From Cobetia marina (GTDB lineage: Bacteria > Pseudomonadota > Gammaproteobacteria > Pseudomonadales > Halomonadaceae), in contig NZ_CP017114.1 of assembly GCF_001720485.1 (NCBI RefSeq), forward strand, positions 3,286,001 through 3,350,000: 64,000 nucleotides of DNA, given 5' to 3'. This document shows positions 39,293-47,267 of this stretch, piece after piece. Position 1 is the stretch's first letter, and every line of letters starts with the position of its first letter. Made by a program: the position numbers and the translations under genes. The notes beneath the pieces are model-generated. The model did not search any database, was not told where the DNA came from, and saw only the letters and a program-made list of their open reading frames with translations.

Positions 39293-39324
39293 TCACGCAA
39301 GCGCCTCGACATGCGCTTGCGTGA
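39293..39324 (+). terminator. Hairpin between lptB and rpoN
   Basis: Perfect 12-base arms TCACGCAAGCGC and GCGCTTGCGTGA around an eight-base loop. No U-run follows, so it is a weak or Rho-dependent terminator at best. Confidence 0.4.
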
Positions 39325-39397
39325 TCTCCCCGTGAACCCTCCTGCTCTGCCACACCTCACTCGAACGCATGACGTCCATACCACCTTGGTGGCAACA

Positions 39398-39414
39398 TGG
39401 CATGCAAGTTGCTT
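39398..39414 (+). promoter_or_regulatory. Candidate sigma-54 (-24/-12) promoter of rpoN
   Basis: TGGCAT, five bases, TTGCTT: the invariant GG and GC are exactly ten bases apart, and the sequence matches the TGGCAC-N5-TTGCW consensus except at one base. The start point would be near 39424, about 75 bases before the rpoN ATG. A 12-base palindrome (39381-39392) lies just upstream. This would place rpoN under control of its own product, either as a promoter or as a blocking site. Confidence 0.6.
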
Positions 39415-39498
39415 GAATATTCTCGACTGCCCCTTGTCAGTGCCCCGACCCACGGTATAGCGTAGATGCACGTTCCTTTGCCGTGAATGACAGACCCC

Positions 39499-40947
39499 AT
39501 GAAACCCACCTTGCAGCTTCGACTCGGCACTTCCCTGACCATGACCCCGCAACTTCAGCAAGCGATCCAGCTGCTGCAGTTGTCGACGCTGGACCTGCGT
39601 CAGGAGATACAGCAGGCGCTTGAGTCAAACCCCATGCTGGAGCTTGACGAGGAATACGAGTCGCTGGATGTCGCGGAGACACAGGACAAGAGCGAGATCT
39701 CCACCTCCGAGACCAACAGCGAGATTCCTGAAGAATACCCTCTCGACAGTGACTGGTCGGACCTCTACCAGGATCACGCAGGCAGCCTGACCAGTTCCGG
39801 CAGCGGAAGCTCGAGCGAGGACGGGCCGGACTTCGATCGCAACACCAGTGTCGAAAGCCTGCAGGACCACCTGCGCTGGCAGCTGGCGATGACGGACCTC
39901 GATGCACGTGAACGCCAGATGGCGGAGAGTCTGATCGATGCGGTGGATGGGGCCGGCTACCTGAGCATGAGCCTGGACGAACTGGTCGATGGCCTGCGAG
40001 GTCAGGGACTGCCCGGCCTCAAGGCGTCGGAACTCGAGCAGGTCCTGCTGCGCCTTCAGCAGTTCGATCCCACCGGTGTGTTCGCTCGAGACCTGCGCGA
40101 ATGTCTGCTGCTGCAGCTGGCCCTGCTGCCGGACGATCTGCCGCTGCTGGCCCAGGCCCGCCGTCTGGTGCGGCAATTCCTCGAGGCACTGGGCAATGAC
40201 GATCGCAAGCTGCTCAAGCGTCGCCTGAGCCTGGATGATGATGAGCTGGATCACGTCATTCGTCTGGTACGGGCGCTCGACCCGCGCCCGGCGTCCGCCT
40301 GGGGCGAGCCTGCCAGTGATTACGTCATCCCGGACCTGCTGGTCCGTCATACGCGTCACGGCTGGCAGGTCGAGCTCAACCCGGAAGCGCTGCCCAAGCT
40401 GCGTATCCAGCCGGAATATGCCGCCCTCATCAAGCGGGCCGACAAGTCCGCGGACAACACCTTCCTCAAGGACAATCTTCAGGAAGCCCGCTGGCTGATG
40501 AAGAGCCTGTCCTCACGCAATGACACCCTGCTCAAGGTGGGCCGCGAGATCATGGCGCGCCAGATCGACTTCCTCGAGCAGGGGGAAGAAGGCATGAAGC
40601 CGCTGATCCTCGCCAACATCGCGGAAGTGGTCGAGATGCACGAATCCACCATCTCGCGGGTGACCACCCAGAAATATATCCACACCCCGAGAGGCGTGTT
40701 CGAACTCAAGTTCTTCTTCTCGAGTCAGGTGGGTGGCAGCGGCAACGGTGACGCGCATTCCAGCACCGCGATCCGCGCGCGCATTCGCAAGCTGATCTCG
40801 GAAGAACCGGCGCGCAAGCCATTGTCCGACTCACGCCTGGTGGATCTGCTGGCCAGTGATGGCATCGAGGTAGCGCGCCGGACGGTCGCCAAGTATCGCG
40901 AGGCCATGGGCATCCCCTCCTCCAGCGAGCGCAAGCGCTTGGCGTGA
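39499..40947 (+). CDS. rpoN: RpoN, RNA polymerase sigma-54 factor
   Basis: Sigma factor for -24/-12 promoters that need AAA+ activators, controlling nitrogen, motility and other genes. Region I is the Gln/Leu-rich start KPTLQLRLGTSLTMTPQLQQ, followed by an acidic region II (about 50-115), the core-binding domain, and the DNA-binding C-terminus ending in the RpoN box ARRTVAKYRE near residue 462. Start 39499 matches the family N-terminus; ATG 39487 four codons earlier is also possible. 482 residues. It heads the conserved rpoN-hpf-ptsN-rapZ-npr group. Confidence 0.97.
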   Translation: MKPTLQLRLGTSLTMTPQLQQAIQLLQLSTLDLRQEIQQALESNPMLELDEEYESLDVAETQDKSEISTSETNSEIPEEYPLDSDWSDLYQDHAGSLTSSGSGSSSEDGPDFDRNTSVESLQDHLRWQLAMTDLDARERQMAESLIDAVDGAGYLSMSLDELVDGLRGQGLPGLKASELEQVLLRLQQFDPTGVFARDLRECLLLQLALLPDDLPLLAQARRLVRQFLEALGNDDRKLLKRRLSLDDDELDHVIRLVRALDPRPASAWGEPASDYVIPDLLVRHTRHGWQVELNPEALPKLRIQPEYAALIKRADKSADNTFLKDNLQEARWLMKSLSSRNDTLLKVGREIMARQIDFLEQGEEGMKPLILANIAEVVEMHESTISRVTTQKYIHTPRGVFELKFFFSSQVGGSGNGDAHSSTAIRARIRKLISEEPARKPLSDSRLVDLLASDGIEVARRTVAKYREAMGIPSSSERKRLA

Positions 40948-41063
40948 GTCTCGACAACGGATACCCGCAAGCCAGCGGGCTCCACACGTCGGAGCGCTGA
41001 AGCTCGCCCCCTTGCACCTGCCATCCTGGCATCATCTGCCAATCAGTCGTCTGAATACCGGTT

Positions 41064-41121
41064 GGCAATGCCTGTCCTTGCGACTGCGTGAGTGACTTCA
41101 CGCCCCCAATTGCCTATTTTT
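41064..41121 (+). terminator. Possible terminator after rpoN
   Basis: GGCAAT and ATTGCC enclose an inner hairpin (GCGTGA/TCACGC) and are followed by TATTTTT. The outer stem is only six base pairs and the inner one is separated by unpaired bases, so support is modest. Confidence 0.35.
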
Positions 41122-41484
41122 CCAGCCACTTTTCTCCAGAGTGCTTTCTTTTTCCCTCACATCCCACGGACAGATAGCCAGGGGTCGCCACCGACTCCTG
41201 CCACACGAACGTCGACGTAAATGCTGACATTGGCCACAAACGGCCGGTTTCTCGAGCCCCATTCCGTCCGTGATGCGAGGCGATGCTCATGAAGAACCTG
41301 CTGATATCCCTCGCTGGGTTGAAGACAAGCCTTGCCCCACGATGCAGCGCAGCGTTGATCTTTGTTCAAAGCTTGGGCATTGTCGGGGTAGACGCTCGGT
41401 ACACCGGCACCGCCGCTCTCGCCAGCAGATGATCGCCACGAGACCATGGCCGGAGTCAGAAAGTGGCCGCGCGTTCAATCAGGG

Positions 41485-41512
41485 TTTGCTCGCAGTCAAA
41501 AAGGGTTACAAT
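41485..41512 (+). promoter_or_regulatory. Candidate hpf promoter
   Basis: TTTGCT, 16-base spacer, TACAAT, about 35 bases before the hpf start. The -10 is one base from consensus. In E. coli hpf likewise has its own promoter inside the rpoN group. Confidence 0.4.
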
Positions 41513-41546
41513 TCAAAGGCAACCCGCTGGATAAAGGAGCGTGTCC

Positions 41547-41855
41547 ATGCAAGTGAATATCACCGGGCATCATGTGGAACTCACCGATCCTCTCCGCGAT
41601 TATGTCAACGAGAAGCTCGCTCGCCTCGAACGGCATTACGACAACATCACCAATGTTCAGGTGACACTGTCGATCGAGAAGGAACGCCAACAGGCTGCCT
41701 GCACCCTGCACGCCGCTGGCGCCGACCTCCATGCCCTGGCAGAAGACCCCAACATGTACGCTGCCATCGACGCGCTCGCCGACAAGCTGGACCGCCAGCT
41801 GGTCAAACACAAGGAAAAGTCCCAGGCTCGCTCTCAGGGCACCGGGACCCGTTGA
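41547..41855 (+). CDS. hpf: HPF, ribosome hibernation promoting factor (short form)
   Basis: Binds the 30S subunit and promotes 100S ribosome dimers in stationary phase. From ATG 41547 it has 102 residues starting MQVNITGHHVELTDPLRDYV, close to E. coli HPF (95), and it lacks the C-terminal dimerisation domain of long HPF, so RMF is expected to be needed. AAGGAG lies seven bases before the ATG. A GTG two codons upstream is in frame. ptsN follows after nine bases. Confidence 0.95.
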   Translation: MQVNITGHHVELTDPLRDYVNEKLARLERHYDNITNVQVTLSIEKERQQAACTLHAAGADLHALAEDPNMYAAIDALADKLDRQLVKHKEKSQARSQGTGTR

Positions 41856-41864
41856 CCTTCTGCC

Positions 41865-42335
41865 ATGACACTTGATCAGATCCTTCCCCCCGAGCGCACG
41901 CTCTACGGCGTCCCCGGGGGGAGCAAGAAGCGGGTGCTGGAATTCTTCAGCACCTTCATTGCTCAGAACATTCCCAGCCTGGACAGCCAGGAAGTCTTCT
42001 CGCGCCTGATCGGGCGCGAGAGACTGGGTTCGACGGGTATCGGCCACGGCGTGGCCGTGCCACATGCACGCAGTCCACACTGCAAGACCCCCATCGCGGC
42101 GTTCATGAAGCTCGGTGACCCCATCGACTTTGACGCCATCGATGGCGAACCCATCGATCTGCTGTTCGTGCTGCTGGTCCCCGAGGAGGCAGATGACACC
42201 CATCTCACTCTGCTCGGCCAGGTGGCGGAACTGCTCAACTCGCCCACCAACCGGGCAGCATTGCGCCAGGCAGACAGTCAGCGAGCATTGTTCGATGCCC
42301 TGACCTCGGCCATCGCCGAATTGCCGGCGCGCTGA
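41865..42335 (+). CDS. ptsN: PtsN, EIIA-Ntr of the nitrogen PTS
   Basis: Regulatory phosphoprotein at the end of the PtsP-NPr-PtsN chain; controls potassium transport, metabolism and stress responses by its phosphorylation state. 156 residues with a mannitol/fructose-type EIIA domain; the phospho-accepting histidine is His67 in GHGVAVPHARS. Between hpf and rapZ, the standard order. Confidence 0.95.
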   Translation: MTLDQILPPERTLYGVPGGSKKRVLEFFSTFIAQNIPSLDSQEVFSRLIGRERLGSTGIGHGVAVPHARSPHCKTPIAAFMKLGDPIDFDAIDGEPIDLLFVLLVPEEADDTHLTLLGQVAELLNSPTNRAALRQADSQRALFDALTSAIAELPAR

Positions 42336-42431
42336 ACCTGCAAGCCCGGACTCGCTCCGGGCTTGTCGCTGACTGGCCTCAGGCACCCTCCGCTTTCACC
42401 TCATGCTGACCTCGCCCTGGGAGAGCACTCC

Positions 42432-43346
42432 ATGAAGATCGTGATCATCAGTGGTCGCTCCGGTTCCGGCAAATCGATTGCCCTCCAGGCGCTGGAAGAC
42501 ATTGGCTACTATGCCATCGACAATCTGCCCGGCATGCTGCTGGCACCATTGGTCGAGCAGCTGGAAAAGGACAGCCCCACCCGCCGGCGCATCGCGGTCT
42601 CCATTGACGCGCGCAACCTCCCCGATGCCCTGAGTCGCTTCCCCGAACTGCTCGACAGCGTTCGTCAGAGCGGCATGGATGTGCAGGTCGTCTACCTGAC
42701 CACGGACTCCCGTGTCCTGCTCGAACGCTATTCCGCGACCCGCCGCCGTCATCCGCTGACCCGTGACAATGACCGCACGCTGGCCGAGGCCATCGAGATC
42801 GAGCAGCAGACACTGGCCCCGATTCGTCAGAAGGCGGATCTGGTCATCGACTCGACCAACCTCAGCGTGCATGACCTGCGCTCGCGCATCACCGAACAGG
42901 TCGCGCAGCACAGCTCTCGTCATCTGACACTCACCTTCGAGTCCTTCGGCTTCAAGCATGGCGTGCCGACCGATGCCGACATGGTGTTCGATGCCCGCTG
43001 CCTGCCCAACCCCTACTGGGACATCAATCTGCGCAGCGATACCGGTCGTGATGACAGCGTGGCGGAATTCCTGCAGCGCTACCCGGACGTCAAGGCGATG
43101 CAGGATGACATCGCCGGCTGGCTGGAACGCTGGCTGCCCGCCTATCAGGCCAGCAATCGCAGCTACCTGACCGTTTCGGTGGGCTGTACCGGCGGCCAGC
43201 ATCGCAGCGTCTATCTCTGCGAGCAGCTGGCCGAACATTTCGCCAAGCAGCTTCCGGAAGTGCGTCTACGCCACCGGGAACTGGGGATCCATACGGCCCT
43301 GGCGATCAGCGATACCCGTCAGGAGTCACACGATGCCCAGTCGTGA
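42432..43346 (+). CDS. rapZ: RapZ, RNase adapter / nucleotide-binding protein
   Basis: In E. coli, binds GlmZ and GlmY small RNAs and hands GlmZ to RNase E, setting GlmS levels for amino-sugar synthesis. Walker A GRSGSGKSIALQALEDIGYYA near residue 8 and the conserved C-terminal GCTGGQHRSVYL near 255. 304 residues from ATG 42432, preceded by a GAGAG element; the open frame from 42363 is not part of it. Overlaps npr by 14 bases. Confidence 0.95.
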   Translation: MKIVIISGRSGSGKSIALQALEDIGYYAIDNLPGMLLAPLVEQLEKDSPTRRRIAVSIDARNLPDALSRFPELLDSVRQSGMDVQVVYLTTDSRVLLERYSATRRRHPLTRDNDRTLAEAIEIEQQTLAPIRQKADLVIDSTNLSVHDLRSRITEQVAQHSSRHLTLTFESFGFKHGVPTDADMVFDARCLPNPYWDINLRSDTGRDDSVAEFLQRYPDVKAMQDDIAGWLERWLPAYQASNRSYLTVSVGCTGGQHRSVYLCEQLAEHFAKQLPEVRLRHRELGIHTALAISDTRQESHDAQS

Positions 43347-43602
43347 ACTGGTTCTGACCAACAAGCGCGGGCTGCATGCTCGCGCTGCCACCAAGCTGGT
43401 CAACTGCTGTGCGCCCTTCGAGGCCACGGTCATGGTCAGTCACGGTGAGCGACGCGCCAACGCGGCCAACGTCATGGCGCTGCTGATGCTGGCAGCCCCG
43501 TGTGGCACGGCGCTGATCATCGATGTCGAGGGCGAACAGGCAGATGAGGCCCTGTCTGCGATCGAGTCCCTGTTCGAGGCGCGCTTCGAAGAGGAAGAAT
43601 GA
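43333..43602 (+). CDS. npr: NPr, phosphocarrier of the nitrogen PTS
   Basis: HPr-like protein passing phosphate from PtsP to PtsN. 89 residues; the phospho-histidine is His15 in KRGLHARAATKLV. The region around residue 46, RRANAANVMALLMLAAP, is typical of NPr. Starts inside the rapZ coding end (14-base overlap), so its translation is probably coupled. Also called ptsO. Confidence 0.95.
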   Translation: MPSRELVLTNKRGLHARAATKLVNCCAPFEATVMVSHGERRANAANVMALLMLAAPCGTALIIDVEGEQADEALSAIESLFEARFEEEE

Positions 43603-43766
43603 CGCCGCCGCACCCCGTCTGACATCCCCCGCCCGCCGGCTTTCTGCCACTTTTTCCGCGCTGATTGCCCTATCGATAAGAAACAGTGTTTTCTTTTGTC
43701 GACGCGCCCCCCTGCGCCAATGGTAGAATCAACGCTGTCCTTCATGTCGACAGGGGAAGCCGACAG

Positions 43767-45121
43767 ATGAGCAAGACGTCACGCAAACTCAAGCCAAGAC
43801 TTGATCGCCTGTCACAGGCACTGGAAAGTGGCGAGCTGGATCAGGCAAGGCGCATGCTGAATCGCGGCCTGGCACCGGTGGACGTGGCCCACTTGCTGGA
43901 ATCCTCCCCCCCAAGGAGCGCAACCTGCTCTGGGAGCTGGTCGACGCCGAACTTCAGGGCGATGTGCTCCAATACCTTGGCGAGGATATCCAGAGCGACT
44001 TCCTCAAGGACATGGATGCCGAGGACGTCCTGGCCGCCACCGAGAATCTGGAACCGGATGATGTCGCCGACATCCTCCAGCGGCTTCCGAATGCCGTGAT
44101 TCTCGAAGTCCTCGACTCCATGGAGGCGCAGGAACGCCAGCGGGTCGAGACGGTGCTGTCCTATCCCGAGGACACTGCCGGCGGCTTGATGAACACGGAC
44201 ACCATCACCATCCGTCCGGACATCACCCTGGATGTCGTGTTGCGTTACATCCGCCGTCACGAGCGACTTCCCGATTCCACCGACACTCTGCTGGTCGTCT
44301 CGCGCCGCGATGAATTCATCGGCGCCCTGCCCATCAACCGCCTGCTGGTCTCTGACCCCGGTGTCACGGTGCGCGAGGTGATGGATACCGACAGCGTGGT
44401 GATTCCGGCATTGATGCCGGAGAGCGAGGTCGCCTCGCTGTTCGAGAAGCATGACCTGATCTCGGCGCCTGTCGTCGGCGGTGATGGCAATCTGCTCGGG
44501 CGCATCACCATCGATGACGTGGTCGACGTCATCCGCGGCGATGCCGAGCACCAGGTCATGTCGATGGCGGGGATGGACGAGGATGAAGATACCTTCTCCC
44601 CGGTGATGCGCACCTCCTGGCGTCGCGCCATCTGGCTTGGCATCAACCTGCTGACCGCCTTCATGGCGTCCGCCGTGATCGGGATGTTCGAGGGCACCAT
44701 CCAGAAGATCACCGCGCTGGCGGTACTGATGCCCATCGTCGCCAGCATGGGCGGCATTGCCGGCTCACAGGCACTGACGGTACTGATTCGCGGCATCGCA
44801 CTGGGACACGTCAAGAGTGGCAACGTGCGCTGGCTTCTCAAGCGCGAAATCATCGTCGCGGGGCTCAATGGCCTGCTGTGGGCGGTGGTGGTCGCCGGGA
44901 TCGCCATCGTCTGGTTCGGTGATGTCCAGCTGGGGGCCATCATCGGTGCCGCCATCATGATCAATCTGTTGATCGCGGCCGTGACCGGGACATTGCTGCC
45001 GATACTGCTCAAGAAGCTCAATATCGACCCGGCCCTCTCCGGCAGCGTGATCCTGACCACCGTGACCGACGTGATCGGCTTCATGGCCTTCCTGGGCCTG
45101 GCGACCTGGCTCTATCTGTAA
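43767..45121 (+). CDS. mgtE: MgtE magnesium transporter, frame broken in a C7 run
   Basis: Mg2+ channel/transporter. Start ATG 43767 with AGGGGAAG upstream begins SKTSRKLKPRLDRLSQALE; the frame reads through LLESSPP and then leaves the MgtE sequence at a run of seven C (43906-43912). With one extra C, or a -1 slip, it continues as KERNLLWELVDAELQGDV and the rest of MgtE: N domain, CBS pair (about 140-265, starting at YPEDTAGGLMNTD) and five membrane helices with VLMPIVASMGGIAGSQALT. The joined product would be about 451 residues, normal for MgtE. Unshifted, translation stops at 44099 after 110 codons; a GTG at 43964 could start a 385-residue N-truncated form. A sequencing error is possible. 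Confidence 0.85.
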
Positions 45122-45148
45122 TACGCCCGATGGATTCCAGTGACTGCT

Positions 45149-45198
45149 CCAGAAAACAACACGGCCGCTCCCAAGGGAGCGGCCGTGTTGTTTTCTGG
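45149..45198. terminator. Bidirectional terminator between mgtE and pmbA
   Basis: Perfect 24-base arms around a two-base AA loop; the outer part of each arm is CCAGAAAACAACACGG or its complement, so each strand reads a GC stem followed by a U-rich tail (GTTGTTTTC). It separates two convergent genes. Confidence 0.85.
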
Positions 45199-45228
45199 AC
45201 TCTCGCGCAGAGACAGAAGCGTCAGCGA

Positions 45229-46599
45229 TCAGCCTTCCAGCTCATCGTCTTCACCTTCGGACATGCCGGCAACGGTCATGCCATCGATCAGCCAGCTGCC
45301 AGAGTGGATGCTGCCCCGGGTATCGACATCATCACCGACCGCCAGCAGATTGGCGGCCATGTCACGCAGATTGCCGGCGATCGTGAACTCCTCGACCGCG
45401 TGCTGGATCTCGCCATTCTCGACCCAGAAGCCCGAAGCGCCACGTGAGTAGTCACCGGTCACGCCGTTGACGCCCTGCCCCATCAGCTCGGTCACCAGCA
45501 CGCCGGTGCCCATCTGCTTGAGCATCTCGTCACGGGAGGTCAGTGGCGCGGTGATGCGCACGTTGCGCGCGCCGCCCGCGTTGCCGGTGGTCTGCATGCC
45601 CAGGCGACGAGCACTGTAGGCGCTCAGCATGTAACTCTGCACCTTGCCGTCGGCAAAGTAGACATTGTCACGCGTGGCGACACCGTCGTTGTCGAAGGCG
45701 GCACTCGACATGCCACCCACCTCACGCGGCTTCTCGCCGAGGGTGAACCAGTCAGGGAACAGCGGCTGACCCAGGCTGTCGCACAGGAAGCTGGACTCAC
45801 GATACAGCGAACCACCCGCGATGGCGGACAGATAGTGCCCTACCAGGCCTGCCGACATCTGCGGGTCGAACATGACCGGCATACGCCCCGTCGCCACCTT
45901 GCGCGCGTTGAGGCGTGCCAGCGTGCGGCGTGCAGCCTCGCGCCCCACATCCTCCGGGGAGCGCAGGTCGGCCGGGTTGCGCACGCTGGTGTAGTCATAG
46001 TCACGCTGCATGCCCTGTTCATCCCTGGCGATCAACATGCAGGACATCGAGTGTCGGCTGCCGCACTGACTGGCCAGGAAACCGTGGCTGTTGCCGTAGA
46101 CCTGCACACCTTCCCCACTGGAGAAGCTGGCACCTTCGGATTGCGCGATGCCTTCCACTTCCAGTCCGGCACGCTCACACGCCAGCGCCAGATCCGTCGC
46201 GTCATCGACGCTGATCGCCCAGGGGTGATGCGCCTGAAGGTCCGGGAAATCGGTGGCCATCAGTTCGGCCGGCGCCAATCCGGCAAAGCTGTCCTCGCCG
46301 GTGTAATGAGCGATGGAGACCGCTTTCTCGACCGCGGCACGAATCGAGTCGCTACCGGCGTCGGAAGAGGTCGCGCTGCCCTTGCGATTGCCCAGATACA
46401 CGGTCACGCCGATCCCCTGGTCACGCGACAGCTCGACGGTTTCGACTTCTCCGTCACGCACCGAGATGCTGACGCCCTGATCGACGCTGGCGCCCACCTC
46501 ACAGGCATCGGCTCCCAGACTGCGGGCCAGCTCGAGCGCTTCGCTGACGCGGCGCTCCAGCAGTTGTTGCTGAGCAACGGCATCAAAGGCCTGGCTCAT
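45229..46599 (-). CDS. pmbA: PmbA (TldE), TldD/E metalloprotease subunit
   Basis: Partner of TldD in a heterodimeric protease that digests unfolded peptides, known for microcin B17 and CcdA processing. 456 residues from ATG 46599, which has AAGGAG close upstream. Family stretches include DQGVSISVRDGEVETVELSRDQG near residue 35 and GNAGGARNVRITAP near 345. It lacks the HExxxH metal motif, which is in TldD. Divergent from darP; tldD lies further upstream on the same strand. Confidence 0.94.
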   Translation of the reverse strand: MSQAFDAVAQQQLLERRVSEALELARSLGADACEVGASVDQGVSISVRDGEVETVELSRDQGIGVTVYLGNRKGSATSSDAGSDSIRAAVEKAVSIAHYTGEDSFAGLAPAELMATDFPDLQAHHPWAISVDDATDLALACERAGLEVEGIAQSEGASFSSGEGVQVYGNSHGFLASQCGSRHSMSCMLIARDEQGMQRDYDYTSVRNPADLRSPEDVGREAARRTLARLNARKVATGRMPVMFDPQMSAGLVGHYLSAIAGGSLYRESSFLCDSLGQPLFPDWFTLGEKPREVGGMSSAAFDNDGVATRDNVYFADGKVQSYMLSAYSARRLGMQTTGNAGGARNVRITAPLTSRDEMLKQMGTGVLVTELMGQGVNGVTGDYSRGASGFWVENGEIQHAVEEFTIAGNLRDMAANLLAVGDDVDTRGSIHSGSWLIDGMTVAGMSEGEDDELEG

Positions 46600-46629
46600 G
46601 TTGTTCTCCTTCTGAGGAGACGGGGCGCT

Positions 46630-46646
46630 GGCAGTGCTATACTGCC
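46630..46646 (+). promoter_or_regulatory. -10-like sequence inside a small inverted repeat before darP
   Basis: GGCAGT and ACTGCC flank a five-base centre; TATACT (46638-46643) overlaps the right arm and could be the darP -10. No matching -35 is evident. It lies between the two divergent starts. Confidence 0.3.
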
Positions 46647-46675
46647 GCAAATTTCCCCGACTCGTTGGAATTGGC

Positions 46676-47179
46676 ATGCGTAAAGAAAGACCTGAGGAGC
46701 TCGTCGAGCGTCCCAGCAAATCCCAGATGAAGCGTGAAATGATCGAGCTTCAGGCCCTCGGCAAGAAGATCATCGACATGCCGGCCGGTCAGCGCGCCAA
46801 GTTCCCGCTCTCCGATGACATGCTGGCCGCCATCGATGAGTGCGGACGCATTCGCAGTCATGAAGGCCTGCGCCGTCACATGCAGTACGTCGGCAAGCTG
46901 ATGCGCAAGGAAGACCTCGAGGCCATCAACGCCGTCTTCCAGAGCATGGAGCAGCAGAGCATCCGTCGGGATGCCTCCTTCCAGCGCCTGGAGCGCTGGC
47001 GCGATCGCCTGATCGAGGACGACGAAGCCTTCGTGATCTTCGTCGAGGACTACCCGGAGGTGGACCGCCAGGCACTGCGTCAGCTGATCCGCAATTCACG
47101 CGCCGAGCGTGATGCCGGCAAGCAGCCCAACAGCGCCAAGAAGCTCTTCAGGCTGCTGCGTGCCGAGCTCGATCTGTAA
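46676..47179 (+). CDS. darP: DarP (YjgA), 50S assembly factor
   Basis: Associates with pre-50S ribosomes and helps late maturation of the peptidyl-transferase centre. 167 residues from ATG 46676, beginning RKERPEELVERPSKSQMKRE; very charged and helical, with the family block DYPEVDRQALRQLIRNSRAE near residue 122. It stands alone on the plus strand between pmbA and tldD. Confidence 0.92.
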   Translation: MRKERPEELVERPSKSQMKREMIELQALGKKIIDMPAGQRAKFPLSDDMLAAIDECGRIRSHEGLRRHMQYVGKLMRKEDLEAINAVFQSMEQQSIRRDASFQRLERWRDRLIEDDEAFVIFVEDYPEVDRQALRQLIRNSRAERDAGKQPNSAKKLFRLLRAELDL

Positions 47180-47200
47180 TTCTGACACCTCACGCTTCAT

Positions 47201-47233
47201 CGACGCCGCCGCGGCCCTGCCACGGCGGCGTCG
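47201..47233. terminator. Hairpin between darP and tldD
   Basis: CGACGCCGCCGCGG and CCACGGCGGCGTCG around CCCTG: 14-base arms with one mismatch, between convergent genes. No U-run on either side. Confidence 0.55.
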
Positions 47234-47267
47234 TCATATCGCTTCTCTGCTGATCAAGCGCACCGGT

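Larger units (their letters stand above)
39145..39498. other. lptB-rpoN intergenic region
   Basis: About 350 bases without a gene. From left to right it contains an 18-base tandem repeat, a pyrimidine-rich stretch, a hairpin, a short palindrome and a sigma-54-type promoter, listed separately. It probably holds the end of the kds-lpt transcript and the rpoN promoter. Confidence 0.6.
40948..41546. other. Long intergenic region between rpoN and hpf
   Basis: About 600 bases without a supportable gene. It holds a possible rpoN terminator (41064-41121), a T/C-rich stretch near 41115-41158 and a promoter-like sequence just before hpf. A 96-codon minus-strand frame (41157-41447) looks random. Nothing else is recognised. 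Confidence 0.5.

Noticed and set aside
41063..41083. TGGCAATGCCTGTCCTTGC as a sigma-54 promoter before hpf
   Set aside because: The GG and GC elements are too far apart (14 instead of 10 bases).
41157..41447. 96-codon minus-strand open frame between rpoN and hpf
   Set aside because: No Shine-Dalgarno, no recognisable motif, and composition close to random.
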